Assembly (NCBI RefSeq): GCF_009674485.1 | Contig: NZ_WKJJ01000016.1 | Coordinates: 124,001 to 188,000 of the forward strand | Origin: Pseudoduganella rivuli | GTDB taxonomy: Bacteria; Pseudomonadota; Gammaproteobacteria; Burkholderiales; Burkholderiaceae_D | DNA: 64,000 bases | Direction of reading: 5' to 3' | In this document: positions 53,385 through 62,045 of the stretch, piece by piece | Numbering within the stretch: the stretch's first letter is position 1 | Layout: each line of letters starts with the position of its first letter | Notes under the pieces: model-generated | What the model saw: only the letters and a program-made list of their open reading frames with translations | Told to the model about the DNA's origin: nothing | The model's database searches: none | Translations under genes and position numbers: made by a program

Positions 53385-53411
53385 TAAGAGGATGAAGTTG
53401 GTCGCCTATTA
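53385..53411 (+). promoter_or_regulatory. Candidate sigma-28 promoter before fliD
   Basis: TAAG (53385-53388), a 15 bp spacer, then GCCTATTA (53404-53411) matches the flagellar sigma consensus TAAA-N15-GCCGATAA at 3 of 4 and 6 of 8 positions. It is 40 bp before the fliD start, at the beginning of the late gene run fliD-S-T-K-L-fliA-motAB. Confidence 0.55.
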
Positions 53412-53450
53412 CTTAGGTACACTTCCAACACATACTCCCGGAGTACGAAT

Positions 53451-54842
53451 ATGGCTACCACCAGCAGCACTACCTACGACCCGACGTCGACCGCTACCAA
53501 ACTGGCCACCGCCTACACGGCAGGTCGCCAGGCCATGATCACCGCCCAGTCCAGCCGCGCCATGGCGCAATCGAAGGCGTTGACCTCCCTGAGCTCGGCA
53601 ATGAGCGAGTTTTCGTCCGCCCTGTCGTCGTTCAGCACGCAAAAAAGCATGGTGGCGAATTCCGCCAAATTCGACGCCAATGTCGGTACCGCCACGGCCA
53701 GTTCCACGGCCATTGCCGGGACGTATAACTTTTATGTCGAACGCCTGGCCACAGCCGGGCAAGTTTCATATGGCGGCGTCACGGACACGGCGGCAGCCGG
53801 CAGCGGCAGCCTGAACGTGGTGCTGGCCGACGGCAGCAATTTCAACGTCAACCTGACCAATTCCGACAACAACCATGACGGCTTGCTGACGGCGCAGGAA
53901 ATCGCGTCGGCCATCAACCAGGCTGCCGACAACAATGCACGCGTGACGGCGTCAACGCTGACGGTCAATGGCGAACCAACGCTGGTCTTGACCGCTGGCA
54001 ACACCGGCGCCGACAACGCCGTGTCGCTCGATACGTCCGGCATCACCAACGTGGACTTGAAAGCCATCCTCGACGATCCCGCCAAGCAGCAGACGCTGGT
54101 GGCGGCGCAGGATGCCGTGGTGTGGGTCGGCGCGCAGAACACTGGCACCAGGGTGCAACAGGCATCGAACACGTTCAACCTGGTCGACAACGTCAAGATG
54201 ACGTTCACCCGCGCCCAGAGCGTGGGCGAAACCCCTGCCACCCTGACGGTGGGCCTGGACAAGACCACCACGCACGCCAATGTGCAGGCCTTCGTCGATG
54301 CCTACAACAAGCTGTCGACCACGCTGGCCAACCTGACGGCGCCCGGCGATCCGGCGTCCGGCAAGGATCCTGGCCCGTTCGCCCAGGATTCCGGCCTGAT
54401 GGCGTTGCGCAGCCGCATGACGGCGACCCTGCGCCAGCTGTCCGGCGGCCAGAGCCTGCCGACGTTCGGCATCACGGGCCAGCGCGATGGCACCATTGCG
54501 CTCGACAGCGCGCGCCTGGACAAAGCCATCACCGCCAATCCGGCCGCGCTGGATTCGCTGTTCGGCAGCGCCACCGTCAATAACGAATCCGGCGTGCTGG
54601 GCGACCTGGACACGCTGACCAACCAGTGGACGAATTCCGTCGACGGCCAGCTGAACCAGCGCAAAAGCAGCGTGCAAAAGCAGCAGACATCGCTGTCCGA
54701 CCGCCAGGCCCAGCTGGACGACCAGTACAACAGCGCCTACAAGCGCTACCTGTCGCAATTCACGCAATTGCAAACCCTGCAATCGCAAATGGCACAGAAC
54801 ACGGGCTTGTTTGATGCCATGTTCAGCAAATCCGATAGCTAA
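53451..54842 (+). CDS. fliD: Flagellar filament cap protein FliD
   Basis: 463 residues. The N-terminal part (about 1-100) and C-terminal helices (about 395-460, with QLNQRKSSVQKQQTSLSDRQ and RYLSQFTQLQTLQSQMAQN) match FliD D0/D1. The variable middle domain is modest. It forms the pentamer cap that folds flagellin at the filament tip. Counterpart of LafB. The start follows CGGAGTACGAAT. Operon with fliS (18 bp). Confidence 0.93.
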   Translation: MATTSSTTYDPTSTATKLATAYTAGRQAMITAQSSRAMAQSKALTSLSSAMSEFSSALSSFSTQKSMVANSAKFDANVGTATASSTAIAGTYNFYVERLATAGQVSYGGVTDTAAAGSGSLNVVLADGSNFNVNLTNSDNNHDGLLTAQEIASAINQAADNNARVTASTLTVNGEPTLVLTAGNTGADNAVSLDTSGITNVDLKAILDDPAKQQTLVAAQDAVVWVGAQNTGTRVQQASNTFNLVDNVKMTFTRAQSVGETPATLTVGLDKTTTHANVQAFVDAYNKLSTTLANLTAPGDPASGKDPGPFAQDSGLMALRSRMTATLRQLSGGQSLPTFGITGQRDGTIALDSARLDKAITANPAALDSLFGSATVNNESGVLGDLDTLTNQWTNSVDGQLNQRKSSVQKQQTSLSDRQAQLDDQYNSAYKRYLSQFTQLQTLQSQMAQNTGLFDAMFSKSDS

Positions 54843-54860
54843 GTTTTAAGAGAGTTTCAT

Positions 54861-55247
54861 ATGAGCCTGGAAGCCTATAGCAGTTACCATTCCACCAACC
54901 TGGATGCGCAGACGGCCCGCGCCTCCCCGGTGGAGCTGGTGCTGGTCCTGACCGACGGCCTGCTGGAAGAACTGGCGCGTGCGCGTGGCCATATCATCGG
55001 CAAGCGCTACGAGTTGAAGGCCAACAGCCTGAATAAATGCACGGAAATCATTAATGGTTTGTCCAGCTCGCTCGACTATGAGCAGGGTGGTGAAATCGTG
55101 GCCAACCTGGGCCGCCTGTACGACTATTGCGCAGCACGCCTGTACCGGGCCGGTGTCGACATGGAACCGGCCATCATCGATGAAGTAAGCGGTCTGCTCA
55201 CCACCATCAAGCAGGGCTGGCTGGGAGTGCAGGCGAAGAATGGATAG
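54861..55247 (+). CDS. fliS: Flagellin chaperone FliS
   Basis: 128 residues, all helix. SLEAYSSYHSTNLDAQTARASPVELVLVLTDGLLEELARA is the FliS signature. It binds the C-terminal helices of flagellin and escorts it to FlhA. Counterpart of LafC. Its end overlaps fliT by 8 bp. Confidence 0.93.
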   Translation: MSLEAYSSYHSTNLDAQTARASPVELVLVLTDGLLEELARARGHIIGKRYELKANSLNKCTEIINGLSSSLDYEQGGEIVANLGRLYDYCAARLYRAGVDMEPAIIDEVSGLLTTIKQGWLGVQAKNG

Positions 55248-55557
55248 GCAATCGACTTTGTTGCAACTGGGCCAAAAAATGAGCGCCGCAACCAACGCTT
55301 CCGACTGGAAAGCGCTTGCGGCGATCAATACGTTAATGGCGTCCTCGCTGCCCGCCATGGCGGCGCAGGGCCCATGGACGCCCGCCGAGCGCGCCGCGCT
55401 GGCGTCGCTGCGCGAATTGCACAACCAGGCGATTTTGCGCGCACGCAACGCCAGTGACGAGCTGGGCAAGCACCTGGCGGAAATGCAGGCTAACAAGGAG
55501 GGTTGGCTGGCCTATGCCCTCAACAGCGAACCCGCTGCAACCGGAACCACCGCATGA
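55240..55557 (+). CDS. fliT: FliT-like flagellar chaperone
   Basis: 105 residues, helical, with the pattern of a small export chaperone. Sequence similarity to FliT/LafD is low, so the call depends on position (between fliS and fliK) and size. It would bind FliD. It overlaps fliS and fliK (ATGA). No regulatory FlhDC-binding role is implied, as flhDC is not seen here. Confidence 0.75.
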   Translation: MDRQSTLLQLGQKMSAATNASDWKALAAINTLMASSLPAMAAQGPWTPAERAALASLRELHNQAILRARNASDELGKHLAEMQANKEGWLAYALNSEPAATGTTA

Positions 55558-58043
55558 CTCTGATTACGACATCTGTGCCCGCCAACCCGGCAGCCTCCGC
55601 CCTCCCCGGCCAGCCTTTGCTGGACCTGATACCGGGTGGCGCCGCCGTCGCGCCGGCCAGTGCCGCGCCTGTTCCCGATGCCGCAGCGATCCCTGGCGCG
55701 CCAACCGGCGCGCCGCTGCCTTTTGCACAATTGCTGGATATTGCCACGGCGGCGCTGCCCGTCGGCGCACCGGATACCGCAGCCGCCCCGGAAAGTGAAA
55801 CGCCGGCGCCGGACGCCGCGCCGGATTCCACGCTGGTCCTGGCTGCACAGAATATGCTGCCGCCCGGCATGGCTGCCTTCTTCGCTCCTGGCACGGCCGC
55901 GCCTGTAACGGCGGCCCCTGCCACTGCCGGCGGACCCGGTACCGCGGCGCCGCAGGCGCCCGATAGCGTGGGTGCGGTTGGCGCCGTGGGTGGCGCCGGC
56001 GCGGCCCCAGCCACGGGGGCCGCGCGCAGCGCCGCCTTCGACATGGGACCGGCAGGCGCCGCACCCGCCGGTTATGGCTGGACGGCGCCGTCCGCCGAAC
56101 CTGCGCAACCGGTATTGAATGCACAGCCGGTGCCGCCGGCCGCCCCGGCCGGCGCGCCAGTCCAGGGCGCCCAGTCCGCGCCACCATCCGCAGCGCCTGC
56201 CGCCAACGCCAATGGTTACGCCACGGCGGCGCCCGGCACGGCCGCGCCATCGTTGACGCCGCAAGCAGCTGCGGGCAGTGCGGCAGCGACCGCAGCGCCG
56301 ACTGCCGCCGGCTCCGCGGCACCTTCGGGTGCGCCGCAAGCCGCGACGGCAGCGCCATCCGCAGCGGTGCGCTCCGCCGCCAATGCCGCTGGCACGGCGG
56401 CGCCCTCGGCGCCCGCAACATCTGGTGCAGCCTTCCGTACTGCGGCAACCGCCGCTCCCGGCACCGCCGCGCCAAACGCCTACGTCTCCGGCACCGCTGC
56501 TCCCGCCATGGCAACGGGCACGATGGCAACGGCCGCGCCCCGCGCCTCCGGTAGCGTGGATGCGGTACAGCGCGCCACGTCCGCACCCGCGGCGCTGGCG
56601 CCCTCCGCGGCTCCTGGCACTGTTGCACCTGGCACAGTCGCGCCACTGATGGCGGGCACTGCCGTACCTGCGGCCCCCCAATACGCCACCGGCGCCAACG
56701 CACCGGTCACGGCCGCACCCACCGCCATGGCCTGGGCCGGCACTACCGCACCCGGCACGGCGGCGCCGGTCGCGCGCGCTGCCAGCGCCAATACCGGCGC
56801 AACCGCTGCACCATCCGCGGCCCCAGTGACCACGTTCGCCACGGCGGCGGGAACGCAAGCGAGCACGGCCGCGCCAGCCGCGCCAGCGCCGAATGCCGCC
56901 ACCGCCGCCCCGACGGCGGCAGCCATGGCCGCCGCCGCATTCAACCAGGCCTCCGGTACCGCCGCTCCGGGCACCGCAGCGCCGGCGGCCGCCGGCGCCA
57001 ACTGGAGTGCCGCCGCGACACCGACTGCCGCCGCGGTCAATGCCGCGCCAACGACGGCTCCGGCTTATACCAATACCACGGCAGCGCCCGTCGCCGCCCC
57101 CGCCTTTGTGCCGGGGACAACCGCCCCGGTGCGCATGGGCGGCACGTCCGCGCCATCCGCGCAACCGGTACGCGCTTCGGCTACCGCTTCGAGCGCGTCG
57201 GCCGGCGGCACGTCCGGTGCGGCGTCCCTCGCTACCGCCAATACGGCCACGTCGGCGCCAACCGCTCCGGCCGTGGCAAGTGCGCCATCCGACACCGGCG
57301 ATACGCCGACGGCGGCGCCATCGGCCGCATCGGCAGCCCAGCCGGCCGATGTCCCGGCCGTGCCGGAACCCGTCCAGCAAGCGGCCGACCAGATGCTGGC
57401 GCGCCGCGCCACCGGCATGCCGCGCGCGGAAACCACGTTCAGCGGCGCCGCACTGGCCGCCGCCGCCGCGCCGGGCGCCGGTACCGCGACCCTTGCCGCC
57501 AGCGCCGACAGCAATGTGGCGCCGGCATCGTTCACGTCGCTGCACCAGTTGAACCTGGGCGCCGCCATTGGCGCGGCCCAGCCGCAAGGCCAGCCATCGA
57601 ATGTATTGAAACTGTCCGGCGAGCCGGAGCAGTGGCAGCAACCGCTGCGCGCCGCGCTGGGCGACCGCCTGCAATTGCAAATGCAGCGCGGCAGCGAGCA
57701 AGCCGTCATCACGCTGGACCCGCCAAATATGGGCCGCGTGGAAATTGCTATCCGCCATACGCAGGGTTCGCTGCAGGTGGCGATTACCGCCAACAATTCC
57801 GAAGTATTGCGCCAGCTGAACACCATCAGCGACAGCGTGCGCCAGGACTTGTCACAGCGTAATTTCACGGATGTGACCGTGACGGTCGCGTCCGCATCGC
57901 GCGGCAACGCCGGCCAGAACCTGGCCGATGGCGGCGGCAACGCACGCCAGCAGCAAGGCCGCGAACAGGAACAACGCAACCCGGGCCGCGCCCTGTCGGA
58001 TGGCGACAACGCGTCCTCTACCTTTGCAATGAATCGGGAGTAA
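55554..58043 (+). CDS. fliK: Flagellar hook-length control protein FliK with giant Ala/Pro/Thr repeat
   Basis: 829 residues, about twice the Salmonella FliK (405). A short N-terminal part (1-90) is followed by a ~550-residue low-complexity ruler segment full of TAAP, GTAAPGTAAP and AAPSA units (about residues 95-640). The conserved C-terminal substrate-switch domain is at about 690-790 (LQLQMQRGSEQAVITLDPPNMGRVEIAI, with VRQDLSQRNFTDVTVTV). FliK length sets hook length in other systems, so a long hook is expected if the segment is extended. Counterpart of LafE. ATG 55554 overlaps the fliT stop. Confidence 0.9.
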   Translation: MTLITTSVPANPAASALPGQPLLDLIPGGAAVAPASAAPVPDAAAIPGAPTGAPLPFAQLLDIATAALPVGAPDTAAAPESETPAPDAAPDSTLVLAAQNMLPPGMAAFFAPGTAAPVTAAPATAGGPGTAAPQAPDSVGAVGAVGGAGAAPATGAARSAAFDMGPAGAAPAGYGWTAPSAEPAQPVLNAQPVPPAAPAGAPVQGAQSAPPSAAPAANANGYATAAPGTAAPSLTPQAAAGSAAATAAPTAAGSAAPSGAPQAATAAPSAAVRSAANAAGTAAPSAPATSGAAFRTAATAAPGTAAPNAYVSGTAAPAMATGTMATAAPRASGSVDAVQRATSAPAALAPSAAPGTVAPGTVAPLMAGTAVPAAPQYATGANAPVTAAPTAMAWAGTTAPGTAAPVARAASANTGATAAPSAAPVTTFATAAGTQASTAAPAAPAPNAATAAPTAAAMAAAAFNQASGTAAPGTAAPAAAGANWSAAATPTAAAVNAAPTTAPAYTNTTAAPVAAPAFVPGTTAPVRMGGTSAPSAQPVRASATASSASAGGTSGAASLATANTATSAPTAPAVASAPSDTGDTPTAAPSAASAAQPADVPAVPEPVQQAADQMLARRATGMPRAETTFSGAALAAAAAPGAGTATLAASADSNVAPASFTSLHQLNLGAAIGAAQPQGQPSNVLKLSGEPEQWQQPLRAALGDRLQLQMQRGSEQAVITLDPPNMGRVEIAIRHTQGSLQVAITANNSEVLRQLNTISDSVRQDLSQRNFTDVTVTVASASRGNAGQNLADGGGNARQQQGREQEQRNPGRALSDGDNASSTFAMNRE

Positions 58044-58050
58044 TTTATAG

Positions 58051-58524
58051 ATGAATAAAAAACTGGTGATTGCAGTGGTGGCGGCGCTGCTGGTGGGCGT
58101 CGGAGTCGCGGGCGGTGCCTGGTGGTACCTGAGCAAGAAAGCGCCGGCGGCGGAAAACGGTAAGGCCGAGGCCAAGCATGAAGAAGCGAAGCCGGCCAAC
58201 ACCGAGCCACCCAAGTACATCACCGTGGAAAAGGTGATTGTCATGCTGAGGCGCAGCGAAGGCGAAAGTGTGACGCACTACCTGTCGGCGGACCTGGTGA
58301 TCGCCACCACCGCCAAGCAGGAAAAAGAATGCAAGGAACATTTGCCGTTGTTGCGCAGCGTGGCCGTCAAAGCCCTGTCGTCGCTGCCGATGGCCAAAGC
58401 GTCAACGATGTCGATCGACCAGTTCTCGGAAGAATTGAACAAGGCATTCGAAGAAACCTACGCCAGGGATAAGCGTGAAAAGCCGTTCAGCGAAGTGATG
58501 ATCGGCAAACTGATTGTGGAATAA
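58051..58524 (+). CDS. fliL: Flagellar basal body-associated protein FliL
   Basis: 157 residues. One N-terminal membrane helix (VIAVVAALLVGVGVAGGAWWYL, about 6-27), a charged linker, and a periplasmic SPFH-like domain (YITVEKVIVMLRR...HYLSADLVI). FliL rings surround the stator and raise torque, mostly important for surface swarming. Counterpart of LafF. It starts 7 bp after fliK. Confidence 0.9.
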   Translation: MNKKLVIAVVAALLVGVGVAGGAWWYLSKKAPAAENGKAEAKHEEAKPANTEPPKYITVEKVIVMLRRSEGESVTHYLSADLVIATTAKQEKECKEHLPLLRSVAVKALSSLPMAKASTMSIDQFSEELNKAFEETYARDKREKPFSEVMIGKLIVE

Positions 58525-58533
58525 AGCCAAAAC

Positions 58534-59292
58534 ATGGGTGGGACAGGCATGGGCTACATAGAACAATACCCGGACGCATATGCCGAGAGCTATGGCGACG
58601 CGGGCAGCGCGCCGGTCACGCACAGCGTGGCTGACGAGCAGAAGCACCTGCTTTCCTATGCGCCGCTGGTGAAACGCATCGTACGCCAGCTCAATTCGCA
58701 GATTGCCGGCGCCATCGACCGCGACGACATGGAGCAGATCGGGCTGATGGGCTTGCTGGAAGCGTTGCGCCGCTATGGCGAACCGGACGCGGCCTTTGGC
58801 AGCTATGCCAGCCTGCGCATCCGCGGCGCCATCCTCGATGAATTGCGCCGCCAGGACTGGCGGCCGCGCGCCGTGCGCCAGCACAGCCATAAATTGCGCG
58901 ACGCCGTGCGCGAACTGACGCGCAAGCTGGGCCATGAACCCGATGAGCGGGAAATCATCACGCACCTGAAACTCACACCCGAGGAATACCAGGCGTACCA
59001 GCTCGATGAAAGCGCGGAATTGCTGGCCAGTTTCGACGAAGTCTTGCAGGACACGCTGGGAGGCGGCGGCGAAAGCACGCCCAGCCCGGAAGAACAATTG
59101 ATCGTGCGGCGCAGCCTCGCCCAGGCCCTGATGAGCCTGGACGAACGGGAACAGCGCGTGGTGCAAATGTATTACGAATTCGAGCTCAGCTACAAAGAAA
59201 TCGCTGCCGTGCTGGATTTGACGGACGCGCGCGTGTGCCAGTTGAACAAGGCCGCGCTGAACAAGATGAAAGCGGTGCTCAAGAGCGCCTGA
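58534..59292 (+). CDS. fliA: Flagellar sigma factor, sigma-28 family (FliA/LafS-like)
   Basis: 252 residues. Region 2 (LLSYAPLVKRIVRQLNSQ, then DDMEQIGLMGLLEALRRYG and FGSYASLRIRGAILDELRRQDW), region 3 and region 4 (EREQRVVQMYYEFELSYKEIAAVLDLTDARVCQLNKAAL) are all present. Start 58534; ATG 58549 is an alternative. In Flag-2 systems the dedicated sigma LafS lies between lafF and lafT exactly as here. It should drive the late genes and flagellin, opposed by the FlgM encoded at 61.3 kb. Confidence 0.95.
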   Translation: MGGTGMGYIEQYPDAYAESYGDAGSAPVTHSVADEQKHLLSYAPLVKRIVRQLNSQIAGAIDRDDMEQIGLMGLLEALRRYGEPDAAFGSYASLRIRGAILDELRRQDWRPRAVRQHSHKLRDAVRELTRKLGHEPDEREIITHLKLTPEEYQAYQLDESAELLASFDEVLQDTLGGGGESTPSPEEQLIVRRSLAQALMSLDEREQRVVQMYYEFELSYKEIAAVLDLTDARVCQLNKAALNKMKAVLKSA

Positions 59293-59346
59293 TCCGCTGC
59301 GGTGGATGCAAGGAAACCAAGTTAATAAGCAGAAAGGCGTTCTATT

Positions 59347-60270
59347 ATGCAAGTCTTTTTAGGCATCATGATTGTGCTGGGCTCCGTGTTCGGCGGCTTT
59401 GCCATGATGGGTGGTGCATTCCACCAGATCTGGCAGCCGATCGAATTGATCGTGATTGCCGGCGCGGGCGCCGGCGCCATTGTGATTGGCAATCCCAAGC
59501 ACGTGCTGGCGGAAATGGGCGCCCAGCTGAAAAAAGTGGTGGTGCGCAAGAAATATGACTCGGAATTCCAGCGCCAGTTACTGCTGCTGATGTATGAACT
59601 GCTGCAACTGGCGGCCGGCGGCCTGAAAGCGCTGGATGCGCACGTGGAGGCGCCGAAGGATTCGCCACTGTTCCAGCGCTACCCGCTGGTGCTGGAAGAA
59701 TCGAAATTGCTGGCGTTCATCGTCGACAACTTCCGCCTGATGGCAATGGGCAAGATCAACGCGCACGAACTGGAAGGCGTGCTGGAGCAGGAACTGGAAG
59801 CCATCCATGAAGAAATGAACCAGCCGGCCAAGTCCATCGGCAAGATCGGCGAAGCAATGCCGGGCTTCGGCATTCTGGCGGCCGTGCTGGGTATCGTGAT
59901 TACCATGAGCACCGTGTCCGAAGGCGCCACGTCAGGCGAAATCGCGGAACACGTGGGCGCCGCGATGGTCGGTACCTTCATCGGTATTTTCCTGTGCTAC
60001 GGCGTGCTGGATCCAATTTCCAACGTGATGAAGCAACTGGTCAACCAGGAAGCGTCCAACAAGGAATGCGTGAAAGTCGTGCTGGTGACGCACGTGGCGG
60101 GCAAACCGCCACTGCTGGCGATCGACGCGGGCCGCCGCCTGGTGGCGCTGAACGTGAAACCAAGCTTCGCCCAGCTGGAACGCTGGATCAACGAGCTGGA
60201 AGGCCGCGACAGCGAACCGGACGCCGGTTCAGGCTCGCGCCGGGGAGGTGGCCGTGCAAAAGCCGCATGA
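59347..60270 (+). CDS. motA: Flagellar stator protein MotA (LafT-like)
   Basis: 307 residues. Four membrane helices (about 1-20, 30-52, 170-190, 200-222). PGFGILAAVLGIVITM with the ion-channel prolines and the cytoplasmic charged loop (about 55-165) that touches FliG are present. The family type is the H+-driven MotA used by many lateral systems. Its end overlaps motB by 17 bp. Confidence 0.95.
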   Translation: MQVFLGIMIVLGSVFGGFAMMGGAFHQIWQPIELIVIAGAGAGAIVIGNPKHVLAEMGAQLKKVVVRKKYDSEFQRQLLLLMYELLQLAAGGLKALDAHVEAPKDSPLFQRYPLVLEESKLLAFIVDNFRLMAMGKINAHELEGVLEQELEAIHEEMNQPAKSIGKIGEAMPGFGILAAVLGIVITMSTVSEGATSGEIAEHVGAAMVGTFIGIFLCYGVLDPISNVMKQLVNQEASNKECVKVVLVTHVAGKPPLLAIDAGRRLVALNVKPSFAQLERWINELEGRDSEPDAGSGSRRGGGRAKAA

Positions 60271-61252
60271 GAAACATGAGCAGACTATCGTCAAGCGCGG
60301 CGGCGGCAAGCACGCGCATGACGATCACGGCGGCGCCTGGAAAGTGGCGTTCGCCGATTTTTGCCTTGCACTGATGTGCCTGTTCCTCGTGCTGTGGCTG
60401 ATGGCGGCGAGGAATACGGAATCCCTGCAACACATCCTGACCGAGGCGGACGGTAACAAGACTGACCAGGGTAAAGGCGTGATGCCGGAACAGGTGGGCG
60501 GCCCGCGCGGCAGCCTGATCGAGCGCTTCCCCATGCCGCGCACGGGTAAAACCGACGCCCCCGGCACGGCGCTGGCCAGCGGTGCGGATTCGTCGGAAAT
60601 CCAGGATGCCCGCGTCAGCTATGAAACCCCGGGCGACTTGCAAAAACTGTCGAAAGCGCTGGCCAAGATGAGCACGGACGCGGGCCTGGCGCAAAATCTG
60701 GAATCCGTCATTACGCCATACGGCTTGCGCGTGATGCTGCACGACACGGATAAACAAGGCATGTTCGTGCGCGGCAGCGCCATCCCGACCGACCGTTTCA
60801 ACAACTTGCTGAAACAGATGGGTCCGTTGTTCGAGCGCATGGAAAACCGGATGCTGGTGGTCGGCCACACGGATTCGACGCAGTATGCGGACACCGGTTA
60901 CTTTGCTTATTCGAACTGGACGCTGTCGTCCAACCGCGCGATGGCGGCCCGCTCGGTGCTGCTGTCCGGCGGCATGCGCAAGGACAGCGTGCTGCAGGTG
61001 GTGGGCATGGCCGACCGCGCGCCGATCGATACGCAAAAAGCCGATGCGGGCGTCAACCGCCGCATCGAACTGTTGATCCTGACGCCGGAACAATCGAGGG
61101 CGGTGTCCGCCATGTTTGGCATGCCTGGCAACAGCCATGGATTGGGTGGCGAAATCAGTACCGCCGTGCCGGATGCGAATGCTTTGCAGCAACTACGCAA
61201 CAAGCTGGGTCCGGAAGGCAAATACGGGACAGGCCGCAACAATGGAAATTGA
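60254..61252 (+). CDS. motB: Flagellar stator protein MotB (LafU-like)
   Basis: 332 residues. The start is GTG 60254, 5 nt after GGAGG; a GTG at 60248 lies within that site. One membrane helix with the proton-carrying Asp in FADFCLALMCLFLVLWLMA (about 36-54). The C-terminal OmpA-like peptidoglycan-binding domain (about 170-285) has VVGHTDSTQYAD, SSNRAMAARSVLL and NRRIELLI. The sequence around the Asp is of the proton type. Confidence 0.95.
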   Translation: MQKPHEKHEQTIVKRGGGKHAHDDHGGAWKVAFADFCLALMCLFLVLWLMAARNTESLQHILTEADGNKTDQGKGVMPEQVGGPRGSLIERFPMPRTGKTDAPGTALASGADSSEIQDARVSYETPGDLQKLSKALAKMSTDAGLAQNLESVITPYGLRVMLHDTDKQGMFVRGSAIPTDRFNNLLKQMGPLFERMENRMLVVGHTDSTQYADTGYFAYSNWTLSSNRAMAARSVLLSGGMRKDSVLQVVGMADRAPIDTQKADAGVNRRIELLILTPEQSRAVSAMFGMPGNSHGLGGEISTAVPDANALQQLRNKLGPEGKYGTGRNNGN

Positions 61253-61317
61253 ACGAAACTACGCTCGCCAGCGTAAGGCGGGTTAAGATGAGCATCTCGA
61301 AGACAAGAGGTCAGCGT

Positions 61318-61596
61318 ATGAGAATTTCTTCCGGGATCGGTGACGCCTTTTCCGTCAACCGTGTCGCAGACAATGCCCCGGCGGAAGGCCCGCAAGCCCC
61401 CGCCACCAGCAACAAACCTGCCGAAATGCAATCGGCCGTATTGCAGCCAGCCATGGCCGCCTTGAAAGAGATGCCGGAAATGGACCTGGACCGGATTGCC
61501 ATGCTGCGCGATGCGCTGGCGAAAGGCGAACTGCCGTTCGATCCGGACCGCCTGGCGGGCCTGGTGCAGCGCTTCCATATGGGAACTGACAAGTGA
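61318..61596 (+). CDS. flgM: Anti-sigma-28 factor FlgM
   Basis: 92 residues from ATG 61318 with AGAGG 7 nt before it; a longer start at 61288 is possible. The N-terminal half is disordered, Pro/Ala-rich. The C-terminal half has DLDRIAMLRDALAKGELPFDPDRLAGLVQRF, the sigma-binding pattern of FlgM. It would hold the neighbouring sigma-28 factor until export through the finished hook. It overlaps flgN by GTGA. Confidence 0.85.
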   Translation: MRISSGIGDAFSVNRVADNAPAEGPQAPATSNKPAEMQSAVLQPAMAALKEMPEMDLDRIAMLRDALAKGELPFDPDRLAGLVQRFHMGTDK

Positions 61597-62027
61597 GTAA
61601 TGTCGCACCGACGCGCCAGGACGCGTTGCAGAGTTTGTTGCAGGGGGTGGCGGCCGACCAGCAAGCCTACACGGCGTTGCAGGCGTTGCTGGAGCGGCAA
61701 TTTGCCGCCGCGCTGCGCCGCCAGGCACAGCACCTCAATGAATTGGCTGAAGAAATTTCTGTTTTGGTCGATACCATGGAACAACGCCGCCGCGAACGTG
61801 TCGCGCTGGCGCAAGCCGTTGCCGGACCGGAAGCCCGCATGGCCGACGTTTATGCCTTGCTGAAGCCGGATGCGCGCAAGCGGCTGGAAGCCGACTGGCT
61901 GGCACTGGAAACCATGGCGAAAGAATGCAAGCGGCTGGGCAAACGCAATACCGATTTGATGGTCGAGCAATATTCCATCATGCAGCGCGTGCTGCATGGC
62001 GATAACCAGATTTACGAACCGGTTTAA
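61593..62027 (+). CDS. flgN: FlgN-like flagellar chaperone
   Basis: 144 residues, long helices, starting at GTG 61593 over the flgM stop. The helix EEISVLVDTMEQRRRERVALAQAVAG and the closing LMVEQYSIMQRVL fit the FlgN family, which escorts hook-filament junction proteins FlgK and FlgL. It is next to flgM as in most loci (lfgN-lfgM in Flag-2). Confidence 0.83.
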   Translation: MSNVAPTRQDALQSLLQGVAADQQAYTALQALLERQFAAALRRQAQHLNELAEEISVLVDTMEQRRRERVALAQAVAGPEARMADVYALLKPDARKRLEADWLALETMAKECKRLGKRNTDLMVEQYSIMQRVLHGDNQIYEPV

Positions 62028-62045
62028 CCGATACCCTGTTTGAAC

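Noticed and set aside
55850..57500. Short GC-rich repeats in fliK as a possible CRISPR or minisatellite array
   Set aside because: The units vary in length and sequence, have no unique spacers, and encode an in-frame Ala/Pro/Thr segment of FliK.
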